This document shows, one piece after another, positions 1 to 9,022 of a DNA stretch of 64,000 bases. Position 1 is the first letter of the stretch; every line of letters begins with the position of its first letter. This stretch comes from JAHRVQ01 sp029941905 (GTDB lineage Bacteria > Pseudomonadota > Gammaproteobacteria > Pseudomonadales > Azotimanducaceae), in the NCBI GenBank assembly GCA_029941905.1, contig JAPYTQ010000001.1:310001-374000 (forward strand), given 5' to 3'. Under the pieces are notes generated by a model that searched no databases, had not been told where the DNA came from, and saw only the letters and a list, made by a program, of their open reading frames with translations. The position numbers were made by a program, and so were the translations under genes.

Positions 1-1394
1 TTGTCGTATTCATCGCGCTCCATACGCCGGGACTCGGCAAAGTCAGCCTCGAACATCTGTTCCACGGCAAGCACAAAGTCGGTATCGGCAACCAGGGAAG
101 TAATTTCAAAATTCAATCTAAATGACCGGTTGTCGAAATTAGCTGTACCGACGGTTGCTACATCGGCATCGATGAGCATGACCTTCTGGTGCAGAAAACC
201 ATGCTGGTACCGATAGAACTTAACACCGGCTGCCTTTATCTCGGTGAAGAAGGAATAAGCCGCAAGGGTAACGAGCAGATTATCAGATTTTTCCGGAATG
301 AGAATCCGAACGTCAACCCCCCGCAAACCAGCCAGCTGCAAAGCCTGTACAATAGAATCGTCAGGTACAAAATAGGGGCTTGCGATCCAGATTCGTTTCG
401 TCGCAGCATTAATAGCCTGTGTATACATGAGAGAGGCAGTTTCCATCGGATCCGCAGGTCCACTGGCAATGACCAGCACCTGGGCATCATGATCCGGCAC
501 TCGTTGTGGGTTCCAGTTAATCCCACCTGGCACCGCATCGGTGGCCCAGCGCCAGTCTTCGACAAAGGCGAATTGTGCGCCGATAACAGCGGGTCCTTCA
601 ATGCGCATATGAGTGTCACGCCAGTGCCCAAATGAGGCATCTCGCCCCATGTACTCATCGCCGACATTGTGGCCGCCAATCCAGGCTACGCGACCGTCGA
701 CAATAACGGTTTTTCGATGGTTACGAAAATTTAACTGGAACCTGTTACCGGAGCCACGCCGACTGTGGAAGGGGAATATCTCGACCCCGGCATCACGGAG
801 TTCTTGTCGGTAGGCGGCAGATAGTCCGAGACTGCCCACTTCGTCGTAGAGAAACAAAACGCGTACGCCGCTCTGCGCCTTTGTGATCAAATGTCGCTTT
901 AATTCAAGCCCCAACTCGTCGTCGCGCACGATATAGAATTGAATCAGCACATAGTCTGTCGCCGACGAAATGCCTTCAAATATCGAATCAAAAGTAGCCT
1001 GCCCATCGATCAGCAGGTCTACCTTGTTGCCATGGGTCATCGGGATTCGGGCCATCTTCTCCGCACTGGTCAGTAACCCGGTATCCTTGTCCTCAGCCAG
1101 TTCAACATCTTTCATGTTGATTCTGGCCTCGGAAACCACTTCAGCTAACTGCTCCAGTTCATGTTGACGTGCAAGCACATAATCCTGGAATTTGTTTCGG
1201 CCAAACACCCAGTAGGCAGGCACTGAAATGTAAGGCAGCGACACCAGTGAAACCGCCCAGGCGATCGACTCTTGCGGCGTTCTTACGCTCATCACGGCAT
1301 GTACAGCGGATAGAATACCTACCACTTCAAACACCAGCACCAGGGTTACAATCACTTTCGTTTTCCCGACATTATTTTTATTTCGCGAGATCAA
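1..1394 (-). CDS. cls: Cardiolipin synthase (ClsA type), 3' end beyond the window
   Basis: Phospholipase D-superfamily enzyme that joins phosphatidylglycerol molecules into cardiolipin at the inner membrane. About 464 codons are open to the left edge, so only roughly the last 20 residues of a ClsA-length protein are missing. Two hydrophobic segments come first (about residues 14-34 and 43-64). Both HxKxxxxD motifs are intact: NHRKTVIVDGRVAWIGG and LHQKVMLIDADVATVG followed by NFDNRSF. The start is uncertain: TTG at 1394 keeps the first membrane segment, while ATG at 1292 gives a shorter protein starting just before the second. No strong ribosome site is visible at either. It is divergent from the efflux operon. 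A second PLD-type synthase lies at 16002. Confidence 0.9.
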   Translation of the reverse strand, partial: MISRNKNNVGKTKVIVTLVLVFEVVGILSAVHAVMSVRTPQESIAWAVSLVSLPYISVPAYWVFGRNKFQDYVLARQHELEQLAEVVSEARINMKDVELAEDKDTGLLTSAEKMARIPMTHGNKVDLLIDGQATFDSIFEGISSATDYVLIQFYIVRDDELGLELKRHLITKAQSGVRVLFLYDEVGSLGLSAAYRQELRDAGVEIFPFHSRRGSGNRFQLNFRNHRKTVIVDGRVAWIGGHNVGDEYMGRDASFGHWRDTHMRIEGPAVIGAQFAFVEDWRWATDAVPGGINWNPQRVPDHDAQVLVIASGPADPMETASLMYTQAINAATKRIWIASPYFVPDDSIVQALQLAGLRGVDVRILIPEKSDNLLVTLAAYSFFTEIKAAGVKFYRYQHGFLHQKVMLIDADVATVGTANFDNRSFRLNFEITSLVADTDFVLAVEQMFEADFAESRRMERDEYD

Positions 1395-1593
1395 ATTAAC
1401 TTGAGAACGTTAGTCAGGGCAGTACGCGAACATAAAACTAAACACGGAAATTATTCGAGTCATTCGAACTCCTTATGTTGAATGCGCTGATTACGGGATT
1501 AAGCCAGAAAGAAAACAACCTAACAAGTGCCTATCCACAAGTGAATATGTGTGCTTTTCCAGTCACGTTTGTACTATCAAAATAGACTCAATA

Positions 1594-1610
1594 TGCGCAA
1601 AGTAGTGCGC
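1594..1610. promoter_or_regulatory. Inverted repeat in the cls/efflux divergent intergenic region
   Basis: The 1395-1800 gap between the divergent cls and efflux genes is AT-rich. It contains a GCGCA...TGCGC inverted repeat with a six-base centre. This could be an operator or part of the efflux promoter region. There is no other support, and I could not place a confident -35/-10 pair. Confidence 0.2.
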
Positions 1611-1800
1611 TGAAGTCGAAATTTACCTATTTATGGATAAGCACTAACAAGGCGATAATTTCATGCCGCAGTATTGTGTTGCCAGCTATTTGAATATCAG
1701 ATATTGTCTTTCGCATCTCACTGTACAAGGATGGACTTTGCTGATCTCTTTCCCGCCAGCGTTCAATCGCCAGCAGTTATCGCGAAAGGAGGAATTCGAC

Positions 1801-3384
1801 ATTCCAAAGTTGCATAACCGAACGGCGAATCTGTTTGTTCTGGTTGTGATTCTGTCCACGGCAGCATGCACCCAGGTTGGTCCGGAATATCAGGAGCCCC
1901 CGGTAGCGATTTCAGAGACCTGGGAGACACAAGGCGCTAAAACCGACCCTGCAGACATCGTCGAGTGGTGGACCGTATTCAATGACCCGGTTCTGAACCA
2001 GTTAATCGAAATCGCTTATCACAAAAACTACAACCTGCAGGTAGCCGGTCTACGCGTATTGGAAGCGCGAGCCCAACTGGGCATCGCAGTCGGCAATCGG
2101 TACCCACAGAATCAGGCTTTCTTTGGTGCTGCCACCGCAATTCGCGCGAGTAAGAGCAACGCGAATACCGGCGGAGGTGGTGACCTGCGGTTCGGCCAAT
2201 TGGAAACGGGCGTCGGAATCGGATGGGAAATAGACTTTTGGGGGCGGTTTCAACGCGGGATTGAATCCGCCGATGCAAATCTGGCCGCGTCCATCGCCAG
2301 CTATGACGACGCCCTGATGATCCTGTTCTCGCAGGTTGCCTCGACCTACGTGGCAATACGCACCAGCGAATTGCAACTTCGGATTGCGCTGGACAATGTC
2401 GAACTGCAGCAACGCAGTTACACGATTACCGAAGTTAACTATCGAAATGGCAAGGAGGCGGAACTGGACGTGCAACAAGCGCTGGCTTTGTTGCGCGGAA
2501 CCCAGTCGACTGTGCCTGGTCTGGAAGTTGCAATTCGCCAATCGAAAAACGCCATGAGCACACTCCTCGGCCGGCCGGTAAATAGCCTGTCCGGCATATT
2601 GGGATCGACCAGCAAGGTCCCGGCGAACCCACCAGATTTTGCAATTGGTGTACCCGCGGATCTCCTGCGGCGACGCCCCGACATCCGGCAGGCAGAATTG
2701 CAGGCAATGGCCCAGACGGCACTTGTCGGTGTCGCCACGGCGGACTTGTATCCCAGTTTTGTACTGTCAGGTACTGTCGGTCTCTCGGCTGCAACTGCCA
2801 CCGATACGACACGCTCCGGTGATACCGGATTCAGCGCATTGTTCTCGGGCGACAGCCTTCAATATGCCGCGGGACCGAGCTTCAGCTGGAACCTTTTCAA
2901 CTATGGCCGCATTAAAAATAATATCCGCGTACAGGATGCACGCCTGCAGCAACTACTGGTGAACTATCAAAACACAGTTCTTCGTGCCGCCCAGGAGGTT
3001 GAGGACAGCATGATTGCCTATGTGAAAAGCCTGGACGAACGCTACTTGCTGGTCGAGGCAGTCGGTGCAGCAGAACGGTCAGAAGTTCTGTCAATGCTAC
3101 GCTACAAGGAAGGTTTTTCCGGTTATCAACGCGTATTGGATGCACAACAGCGATTGGTAGTTCAACAGCAGCGTCAGGCTGCAAATCTAGGCTCCATCGC
3201 ACTGAATCTTATTTCAATATATAAAGCCCTGGGCGGCGGCTGGCAAGTGCGTGAGAATCAGCCGTTTGTCGACACCGAGACCCAACGGACCATGCAGGAG
3301 CGCACCGATTGGGGTCAATTACTGGATCCGGCGGCAACCGAACCACCAGAAAAACCCAAAGCAGTCCGGGCACCGGACTGGTAA
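1801..3384 (+). CDS. NodT-family outer-membrane efflux lipoprotein (TolC-like)
   Basis: Outer-membrane channel of a tripartite efflux pump. The sequence has the family hallmarks: a lipobox LSTAAC whose Cys should be lipidated, then VGPEYQEPP, and late in the protein the DLLRRRPDIRQAE signature followed by ADLYPSF. The start is unusual. A perfect ribosome site AAAGGAGG (1785-1792) sits 8 bases before an in-frame ATT at 1801, giving a 22-residue lipoprotein signal before the Cys. Alternatives are TTG at 1810, which is too far from that site, and ATG at 1663, which adds 46 residues that do not look like a signal peptide. It is followed after 13 bases by the HlyD adaptor, so they are probably one operon. 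Family identity is firm; the substrate is unknown. Confidence 0.9.
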   Translation: MPKLHNRTANLFVLVVILSTAACTQVGPEYQEPPVAISETWETQGAKTDPADIVEWWTVFNDPVLNQLIEIAYHKNYNLQVAGLRVLEARAQLGIAVGNRYPQNQAFFGAATAIRASKSNANTGGGGDLRFGQLETGVGIGWEIDFWGRFQRGIESADANLAASIASYDDALMILFSQVASTYVAIRTSELQLRIALDNVELQQRSYTITEVNYRNGKEAELDVQQALALLRGTQSTVPGLEVAIRQSKNAMSTLLGRPVNSLSGILGSTSKVPANPPDFAIGVPADLLRRRPDIRQAELQAMAQTALVGVATADLYPSFVLSGTVGLSAATATDTTRSGDTGFSALFSGDSLQYAAGPSFSWNLFNYGRIKNNIRVQDARLQQLLVNYQNTVLRAAQEVEDSMIAYVKSLDERYLLVEAVGAAERSEVLSMLRYKEGFSGYQRVLDAQQRLVVQQQRQAANLGSIALNLISIYKALGGGWQVRENQPFVDTETQRTMQERTDWGQLLDPAATEPPEKPKAVRAPDW

Positions 3385-3397
3385 TGAGATTGTAGCG

Positions 3398-4513
3398 ATG
3401 ACCGACGAAGAAGAAACTGAAACAACCCAAACGCCTGACGATACACCTGATCCGGTTCGACGCTGGACTCTTATCGTCGCAGCAATCATTGTCGCGTTGC
3501 TGGTTTGGTACCTTTCAGCCGATCGGCTTACCCCATTTACCTCACAAGCCCGGGTCCAGACATTTGTCATCCCGATTGCCGCAGAAGTCGCCGGCCGCGT
3601 CGTTTCTGTTGATGTTGGCAACAACGATTATGTGGACGAGGGCGCACACCTGTTAAAGGTCGACCCGCGCAATTACGAGCTCGCCGTTATTAAAGCCGAA
3701 GCCGATGAGCGACAGGCTCGACAGGATGTTGGCGGCCAGGCGGCTGCTGTTGATGCCGCAGCAGCCCAGGTCGCTGCATCCCAGGCAAACGCCAGGCGCG
3801 CCGAGTTGGACTTCAGTCGAATGCAACGTATCTTCGAAGAAGATCCCGGTGCGATCTCTGTACGACGACTGGAATCTGCTGAATCCACATACGAACAGGC
3901 AAAAAGCGGCGTGTTCAACGCGCTGGCAAATCTCGACAAGGCGACCCGTCAACTTGGCGAACGAGACGAGGAGAATGCTCGATTGTTATCGGCGCAAGCT
4001 GCACTTCGCCAGGCACGCGTCAATCTCGAACGTACTACAGTATTCGCACCGGATCGTGGTCTGGTGACGGATCTGGCGGTGGATGTGGGGAACTTCGCCG
4101 CTACCGGTCAACCATTAATGACCTTTATCGCAATTCACGATCTGTGGATTGCGGCAGATTTTACCGAGAACAATCTGGGCAATATAAAACCGGGTGATCC
4201 GGTGGAGGTTGTCCTGGACGTCCAGCCCGGTAAGATCTTTACAGGCACAGTCCGCAATATCGGCTGGGGCGTGTCGACCGGCAACCAGACCCTCGGCGCC
4301 TTGCCGACCGTGGATAATGATCGAAACTGGCTGCGGGATGCCCAACGATTCCCTGTTATTGTTGATTTAGACGAAGACGTGAAAGCGAGCCCGGTTGGTA
4401 GCCGGGTCGGGTCACAAGCTGATGTCATCGTCTACACCAGCGATGGATTCATACTAAATACCATCGGCAAGTTCTATATCCGGCTGGTCAGCCTGTTTTC
4501 CTATGCCTATTGA
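3398..4513 (+). CDS. HlyD/EmrA-family periplasmic adaptor protein
   Basis: Membrane-fusion protein linking an inner-membrane pump to the outer-membrane channel. 371 residues from ATG 3398. The open frame extends upstream into the NodT gene, but 3398 follows that stop closely and fits an adaptor start. One transmembrane anchor lies at about residues 24-42, after an acidic N-terminus (MTDEEETETT). A biotinyl-lipoyl-like half (EVAGRVVSVDVGNNDYVDEG) follows, then a long Ala/Gln-rich coiled coil, then the returning half (VFAPDRGLVTDLAVDVGNF). It overlaps the next gene by 11 bases, indicating translational coupling. EmrA/AaeA-like adaptors are the nearest families. Confidence 0.9.
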   Translation: MTDEEETETTQTPDDTPDPVRRWTLIVAAIIVALLVWYLSADRLTPFTSQARVQTFVIPIAAEVAGRVVSVDVGNNDYVDEGAHLLKVDPRNYELAVIKAEADERQARQDVGGQAAAVDAAAAQVAASQANARRAELDFSRMQRIFEEDPGAISVRRLESAESTYEQAKSGVFNALANLDKATRQLGERDEENARLLSAQAALRQARVNLERTTVFAPDRGLVTDLAVDVGNFAATGQPLMTFIAIHDLWIAADFTENNLGNIKPGDPVEVVLDVQPGKIFTGTVRNIGWGVSTGNQTLGALPTVDNDRNWLRDAQRFPVIVDLDEDVKASPVGSRVGSQADVIVYTSDGFILNTIGKFYIRLVSLFSYAY

Positions 4514-5585
4514 CCAGCATCAGCAATCTGGAGTGCAGGACATTGCCGCCATCCGGGGAATCCGCATGGCCGTATTCACAACCCTGTGCCTGGCGGTTGT
4601 GACGATACTCAAATTTCCCGCGCCGTTTCTGCCTCCATTGTTCGTATCGATGTTATTGATGTTACCGGGACCTGCACCCGGTCTGATCGGCGGAATAAAG
4701 TTCGTCGTACTTATGGTGATATCACTGGGAATAGGTATCGTGTTGTTGCCGATCCTCGAATACCAGGCTGGCGCCGCGATACTGATTATGATTCTGGGAT
4801 TGTTCGGATCTTTCTACTATGTGGTCAATGGCGGTTCACCTCTTGTTGCAACTTTTTTTACATTAGGATTTTCAGTGATACCCCTGGTTGGGTCGGAATC
4901 CATTGACCTGGCGATCCAGTTGAGCATTGCGTTCGTCCAGGCTCTCTGCATGGCGCTGCCGTTCATCTGGCTCGGTCATGCGATAATGCCAGACCCGCTC
5001 ACGGATACATCGCCCGTTTCTCCACAACCCGCTGCGATCGAGCCAGCTAACGCGGCAAGATCGGCGCTTCGTGCAACCCTGGTGGTCTTTCCACCGCTGG
5101 CTTTCCTTCTGCTTACCAGTGCCACAGCCGGGTATGCAGCAGCGCTGATTAAGATTGCACAGCTTGGCCAGCAGGCAACCGGTGATATGAGCCGCCATGC
5201 TGGCAGATCACTATTACTATCCACGCTGATTGGCGGAATAGGTGGAATTGCAATTTGGTCCGTCCTGAAAGTATGGCCTGTATTGCCAATCTACGTGTTG
5301 CTGATGCTGTTGGCAGGGCTGATATTCGCACCCCGGATTTTTCGCGGTCCTGCCCTGGCACCTTCCGCGGATACCTGGAGTTATGGCTTTACCACACTCA
5401 TCATTATTATTGGGCCAGCCGTTGCCGACGGTGCTGCCGGGGACGCTGCGGGTGCAAAATTTATCGAACGTATTATTATGTTTATGCTGGCGACATTATG
5501 GGCAGTAATGGCTGTGTTTGTGTTCGACCATTGGCTGAAACCCAAATCCGCAAACCCAGTCGCGCGGACTCATATCGCAGGCTGA
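4503..5585 (+). CDS. DUF2955-like integral membrane protein of the efflux operon
   Basis: Polytopic inner-membrane protein, 360 residues, with two hydrophobic blocks (about 20-160 and 190-345) separated by a short polar linker near residue 170. The arrangement resembles DUF2955 and aromatic-acid exporter/FUSC-type proteins, which pair with HlyD adaptors in the same way. It overlaps the adaptor gene by 11 bases and probably provides the inner-membrane component of the NodT-HlyD pump. No ATPase motifs or MFS signature are present. The family call rests on topology and context, not on a catalytic motif. Confidence 0.7.
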   Translation: MPIDQHQQSGVQDIAAIRGIRMAVFTTLCLAVVTILKFPAPFLPPLFVSMLLMLPGPAPGLIGGIKFVVLMVISLGIGIVLLPILEYQAGAAILIMILGLFGSFYYVVNGGSPLVATFFTLGFSVIPLVGSESIDLAIQLSIAFVQALCMALPFIWLGHAIMPDPLTDTSPVSPQPAAIEPANAARSALRATLVVFPPLAFLLLTSATAGYAAALIKIAQLGQQATGDMSRHAGRSLLLSTLIGGIGGIAIWSVLKVWPVLPIYVLLMLLAGLIFAPRIFRGPALAPSADTWSYGFTTLIIIIGPAVADGAAGDAAGAKFIERIIMFMLATLWAVMAVFVFDHWLKPKSANPVARTHIAG

Positions 5586-5627
5586 CTGGATCTGTGACAA
5601 AGAAATCCACTAAGACCAGGAGGACAC

Positions 5628-6449
5628 ATGACAGGAAGGCTGAAGGGACAGGTTGCCATTATCACCGGGGCCAGCAGAGGTCTGGGGCAGTACTGCGCCC
5701 GAGGCTTCGCAATGGAAGGAGCGATGGTTGTTATTGCCGCTCGCACTGAGGAAGAAATAGACAAGAAGCTGCCGGGCACGATATACCATACCGCAGAGAT
5801 GATTAACGATGCAGGTGGCGAAGCGTTTCCGGTTGTTTGTAACATCGCCAACCGGGAATCTATCACCACGATGGTTTCAAAAGTACTGGAGCATTGGGGT
5901 CGCATCGATATCCTGATGAACAATGCCGCCATCCAACCGCCTGGCAACAACTCAGATATTCAAGAGAAACACTGGAACCTCATTTACAATGTCAACGTGC
6001 ACGGACCGTTCAACTGCATAAGAGCAGTGTTGCCAACAATGATCGAGCAACAGCAGGGCAATATCATAAACATATCATCTGCCGCAACCCTTGGGGGTAC
6101 CCCGTACGGCGGCACTAAACGTGCACTGGAAGCTATGACAGAAGGGTTGGCCCAGGAATTAAAACCGCAGGGAATCACCGTGAACGCGCTAAAACCGGTG
6201 AGTGCCATTGAAACGCCGGGCTTTCTCTTTGCACAGGTGCCGCGCGGCACCGGATTGGGGGATTCACCCAGGCTTCCTCCGCCTGACAGTTATGTTGAAG
6301 CCGCAATCCTGCTGGCATGCCAGACCCCGGAATCCTATACTGGGCGGGTTAACAATGACGCAGAAGTTATTTCGAATCTGGCTGATACAGAAACAGCCAC
6401 AAGACTGCGTGAACTGAACCCGGACGATTGGGTTCAGGCAATGAATTAA
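5628..6449 (+). CDS. SDR-family oxidoreductase
   Basis: Cytoplasmic NAD(P)-dependent short-chain dehydrogenase, 273 residues. The Rossmann signature TGASRGLG is near residue 14. NNAAIQ, catalytic Ser (NISSAA) and YGGTK (Tyr/Lys) follow in the right order. The ribosome site AGGAGG lies 5 bases before the ATG. The insertion TIYHTAEMINDAGGEAF after the cofactor region is typical of SDRs that act on acyl or steroid-like substrates. The substrate cannot be read. It lies 42 bases after the efflux genes and 23 bases before the oxygenase, so it may be co-transcribed with both. Confidence 0.88.
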   Translation: MTGRLKGQVAIITGASRGLGQYCARGFAMEGAMVVIAARTEEEIDKKLPGTIYHTAEMINDAGGEAFPVVCNIANRESITTMVSKVLEHWGRIDILMNNAAIQPPGNNSDIQEKHWNLIYNVNVHGPFNCIRAVLPTMIEQQQGNIINISSAATLGGTPYGGTKRALEAMTEGLAQELKPQGITVNALKPVSAIETPGFLFAQVPRGTGLGDSPRLPPPDSYVEAAILLACQTPESYTGRVNNDAEVISNLADTETATRLRELNPDDWVQAMN

Positions 6450-6472
6450 ACCCTGGTTAAGGCCAAAGCGTA

Positions 6473-7417
6473 ATGCCTATAGACATCCCAGTGATCGATT
6501 TCTCAAAGTTTGGATCTGTTGACAGCAAAAATAAAGAGCTTGTTTATGCCTGTGAAGAATTTGGCTTCTTTCAGGTCGTCAACCATGGTATTGATCCAAC
6601 TCAATGCGAGGCATTTATTTCCGCCACCAAACAGTTTTTTGCATTACATTTCGATAAAAAACAGGCGCTCCTACGGACATCTGAGAATCCCTGGGGCTAT
6701 TATGATCGCGAACTCACGAAGAACAAACAGGACTGGAAGCAGGTATTCGATTTTGGGATCGATCAGAACGACGGGGATTACCCGACCATTTCACAATGGC
6801 CCGGAGATATTAAAGGCTTCAAACAGATAATGCTGGATTGGTTCAGGTCCTGCGAAACGGTAAGCGCAACCCTGTTAAAACAGATAGTCGGGACGCTCAT
6901 ACAAGACAGCGACCAGCTAAGCCATTTCTTCGAGCCGACCAATAGCAGCTTCGTCCGTCTCAATTATTATCCGCTTTGCGATAATCCGGCTGATTCCAGC
7001 CTCGATAATCCACAGCATGGCCACCTGGGAGTTTCCCACCATACTGATGCAGGTGCGTTGACTGTATTAATTCAGGACGCAGTTTCCGGATTACAGATAA
7101 AGTCGGGAAATCAATGGTATACCATTATTCCGGAATCAGATGCCCTCATCGTCAATATCGGCGATCTGTTACAGGTCTGGTCGAACGACCGATACAAAGC
7201 CGCACTACATCGGGTTATGGCCAATGGCTTCGAAGAACGTTTTAGTGCACCTTTTTTCTATAACCCTGTCTACACTTGCGACTGCGCGCCATTGCGTTCA
7301 AGCGAAAAACCACGGTATCGCACCGTCAACTGGAAGGAATTCAGGAAAGCCCGCACGGATGGCGACTATGCTGATATCGGTGAAGAAAGTCAGATATCAG
7401 ATTATCTGATCAGCTGA
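6473..7417 (+). CDS. Isopenicillin N synthase-like 2-oxoglutarate/Fe(II) oxygenase
   Basis: Non-haem iron dioxygenase, 314 residues. The N-terminal DIOX_N region begins IPVIDFSKF and continues with FGFFQVVNHGI. The catalytic domain has the HxD iron pair in SHHTDAGALTVL, the distal His in ALHRVM and the 2-oxoglutarate-binding R-x-S in RFSAPFF. All expected iron and cosubstrate ligands are therefore present. The substrate is unknown; relatives include plant-type and bacterial small-molecule hydroxylases. It follows the SDR by 23 bases, and the pair may carry out successive oxidations of one compound exported by the upstream pump; that link is inference. Its stop codon lies inside a perfect 14-base palindrome. 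Confidence 0.88.
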   Translation: MPIDIPVIDFSKFGSVDSKNKELVYACEEFGFFQVVNHGIDPTQCEAFISATKQFFALHFDKKQALLRTSENPWGYYDRELTKNKQDWKQVFDFGIDQNDGDYPTISQWPGDIKGFKQIMLDWFRSCETVSATLLKQIVGTLIQDSDQLSHFFEPTNSSFVRLNYYPLCDNPADSSLDNPQHGHLGVSHHTDAGALTVLIQDAVSGLQIKSGNQWYTIIPESDALIVNIGDLLQVWSNDRYKAALHRVMANGFEERFSAPFFYNPVYTCDCAPLRSSEKPRYRTVNWKEFRKARTDGDYADIGEESQISDYLIS

Positions 7418-7420
7418 TCA
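7407..7420. repeat. Perfect palindrome over the oxygenase stop codon
   Basis: TGATCAGCTGATCA is a perfect 14-base palindrome that contains the TGA stop of the oxygenase, followed directly by another GCTGA. There is no T-run, so it is not a standard terminator. It may simply be a low-complexity accident. It is listed because similar stop-codon palindromes occur elsewhere in the window. Confidence 0.4.
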
Positions 7421-7567
7421 GCTGACTTTGTCGGCTAATCAACACCAAGAATCCAGGTGGACAGGGTTACTTAGTAAGTGATTCTATAGATGCAGGAAAG
7501 TCAGGAAACTGGGAGGATGGCACCTGATTTTTAGTAAGATACTATCAATCAGCAAGGATGTATATCG

Positions 7568-8203
7568 ATGCTCAAGCGACTATGGAGCCTGTTAAGTTCA
7601 CCCAGTACTGGTTGGTCCCTCGGCGCGCTTTTGGCAATCGGTGTAATTTCTGGTGTGGTGTTCTCTGTAGGTTTTGAAACCACCATGGAGATGACCAACA
7701 CCGAAGGTTTCTGTACCGACTCCTGTCATGAAATGACAGACAATGTTGCCAAAGAATTTGTCGGCACCAGTCATGACCTGAATCACAGTGGCGTCAGGGC
7801 TGCGTGTTCCGACTGTCATGTTCCACTGCCATTTATCCCAAAGATGATAAGGAAAGCCAAGGCCTCTCTCGAAGTCTACCATCACATACTCGGCACCCTC
7901 GACACTCCGGAAAAATTCGAAAATCATCGGCTTCGATTGGCGAATAATGTCTGGCGAGAAATGAAAGGCAACGATTCCAGGGAATGTCGCAACTGCCACA
8001 CGGTAGAGAAAATGGCCTTTGACCAGCAGCACCAGAAAGCCGCTGAATTTCATCGGGACGCGTTTTCCGAAGGCAAGACCTGCATAGACTGCCACAAGGG
8101 TATCGCCCACAAGTTACCCCGGGAATTGCGGGAACGGGCGAGTAGTCAGGTTGACGAGAGAAATTACATTGTTAACACCCTTGCGGTTAATCCGGAGCCA
8201 TAG
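7568..8203 (+). CDS. NapC/NirT-type tetrahaem cytochrome c (quinol oxidase)
   Basis: Inner-membrane-anchored tetrahaem cytochrome expected to take electrons from quinol and pass them to periplasmic partners. 211 residues: one N-terminal transmembrane helix (about 17-37), then four haem sites. Sites 2-4 are CSDCH, CRNCH and CIDCH. The first site is CTDSCHEM, a CX3CH spacing instead of CX2CH. The Met after it matches the haem-1 ligand region of NrfH/NapC proteins. It is followed 2 bases later by the octahaem cytochrome gene, so translation is coupled. Role by family: CymA-like electron entry to the conduit encoded downstream. Confidence 0.88.
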   Translation: MLKRLWSLLSSPSTGWSLGALLAIGVISGVVFSVGFETTMEMTNTEGFCTDSCHEMTDNVAKEFVGTSHDLNHSGVRAACSDCHVPLPFIPKMIRKAKASLEVYHHILGTLDTPEKFENHRLRLANNVWREMKGNDSRECRNCHTVEKMAFDQQHQKAAEFHRDAFSEGKTCIDCHKGIAHKLPRELRERASSQVDERNYIVNTLAVNPEP

Positions 8204-8205
8204 CC

Positions 8206-8964
8206 ATGTTGATTCGATTTTTGTCAATTACCAGCACCCTGCTGTTAACGACCGCTGCGATGGCTGCAGACCAACTTGCGTTGGAAGGTTTTACCGAAGG
8301 TAAACATAAAACCTGTATCAGCTGCCATCAAAGTGATCCTGTCAAACAAATGTTCCTGACCAAACACGCTGATCCCAGCAACCCCGACACTCCTGCAGCT
8401 CAAGAGCAGTGTGAAGCTTGTCATGGACCCAGTGCCGCCCACGCCAACTTTCCACTACAGGTTCAGAACTTTCGTTTTGGCGACTACTCGCCTAACAGCA
8501 AGCGGGAACAAAACCAGGTCTGTCTGAAGTGTCACCTGGATGAACAGAGGAAAGACTGGGACGGCGGAGTACACGAACAGGGAGAACTGAGTTGTGCCAA
8601 TTGCCACACACTCCACAAAGAAAAAGACCCACTGCTGGATGACACCAGGTCAGGCCTTGCCTGTGTAAACTGTCATAAGGATAAACGAACCCAGCAACAT
8701 ATCAGGGGGTTGCATTTAATCGAGAACGGCAGGGTTGGCTGCATTGACTGCCACAACCCACACGCCAAATTAGATACTCAACTGTGTGTTAATTGTCACA
8801 AGCAGGATGAGCAGACCCTGGCTAAACAGTCGCCAAAGGCTCAATCCTTTCACGCGACCATGATTGAAAAGAAACTGCCCTGTCTAAACTGCCACCGGGG
8901 GGTTGCCCACGGCGTACCAAGTTGGATCGAGGACATTAAGCAACAGCAGGAAGTAACCCATTAG
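8206..8964 (+). CDS. Periplasmic octahaem cytochrome c (MtrA/DmsE-related)
   Basis: Exported multihaem cytochrome of 252 residues. It has a signal peptide ending near AAMAADQ and eight CX2CH sites (CISCH, CEACH, CLKCH, CANCH, CVNCH, CIDCH, CVNCH, CLNCH). The first six align in order and spacing with the neighbouring decahaem protein, including the shared CEACHGPS and the RFGD stretch. The two genes are therefore paralogues, with this one short by about two haem sites. It probably carries electrons in the periplasm between the NapC-type protein and the outer-membrane conduit. Nothing in it suggests a substrate-reducing active site. Confidence 0.87.
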   Translation: MLIRFLSITSTLLLTTAAMAADQLALEGFTEGKHKTCISCHQSDPVKQMFLTKHADPSNPDTPAAQEQCEACHGPSAAHANFPLQVQNFRFGDYSPNSKREQNQVCLKCHLDEQRKDWDGGVHEQGELSCANCHTLHKEKDPLLDDTRSGLACVNCHKDKRTQQHIRGLHLIENGRVGCIDCHNPHAKLDTQLCVNCHKQDEQTLAKQSPKAQSFHATMIEKKLPCLNCHRGVAHGVPSWIEDIKQQQEVTH

Positions 8965-9022
8965 CCCTTGTCGGCGAAATTTCCTCTCGCTTACGCAGCG
9001 ACCCGTCTAAAAAGGAACCGGG

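Noticed and set aside
236..679. 147-codon minus-strand frame in the cls region
   Set aside because: It is a shadow in another frame of the cls gene, whose two HKD motifs are in the overlapping frame.
3251..3397. Longer N-terminus for the HlyD adaptor
   Set aside because: That part overlaps the NodT coding sequence in another frame, and ATG 3398 lies directly after the NodT stop.
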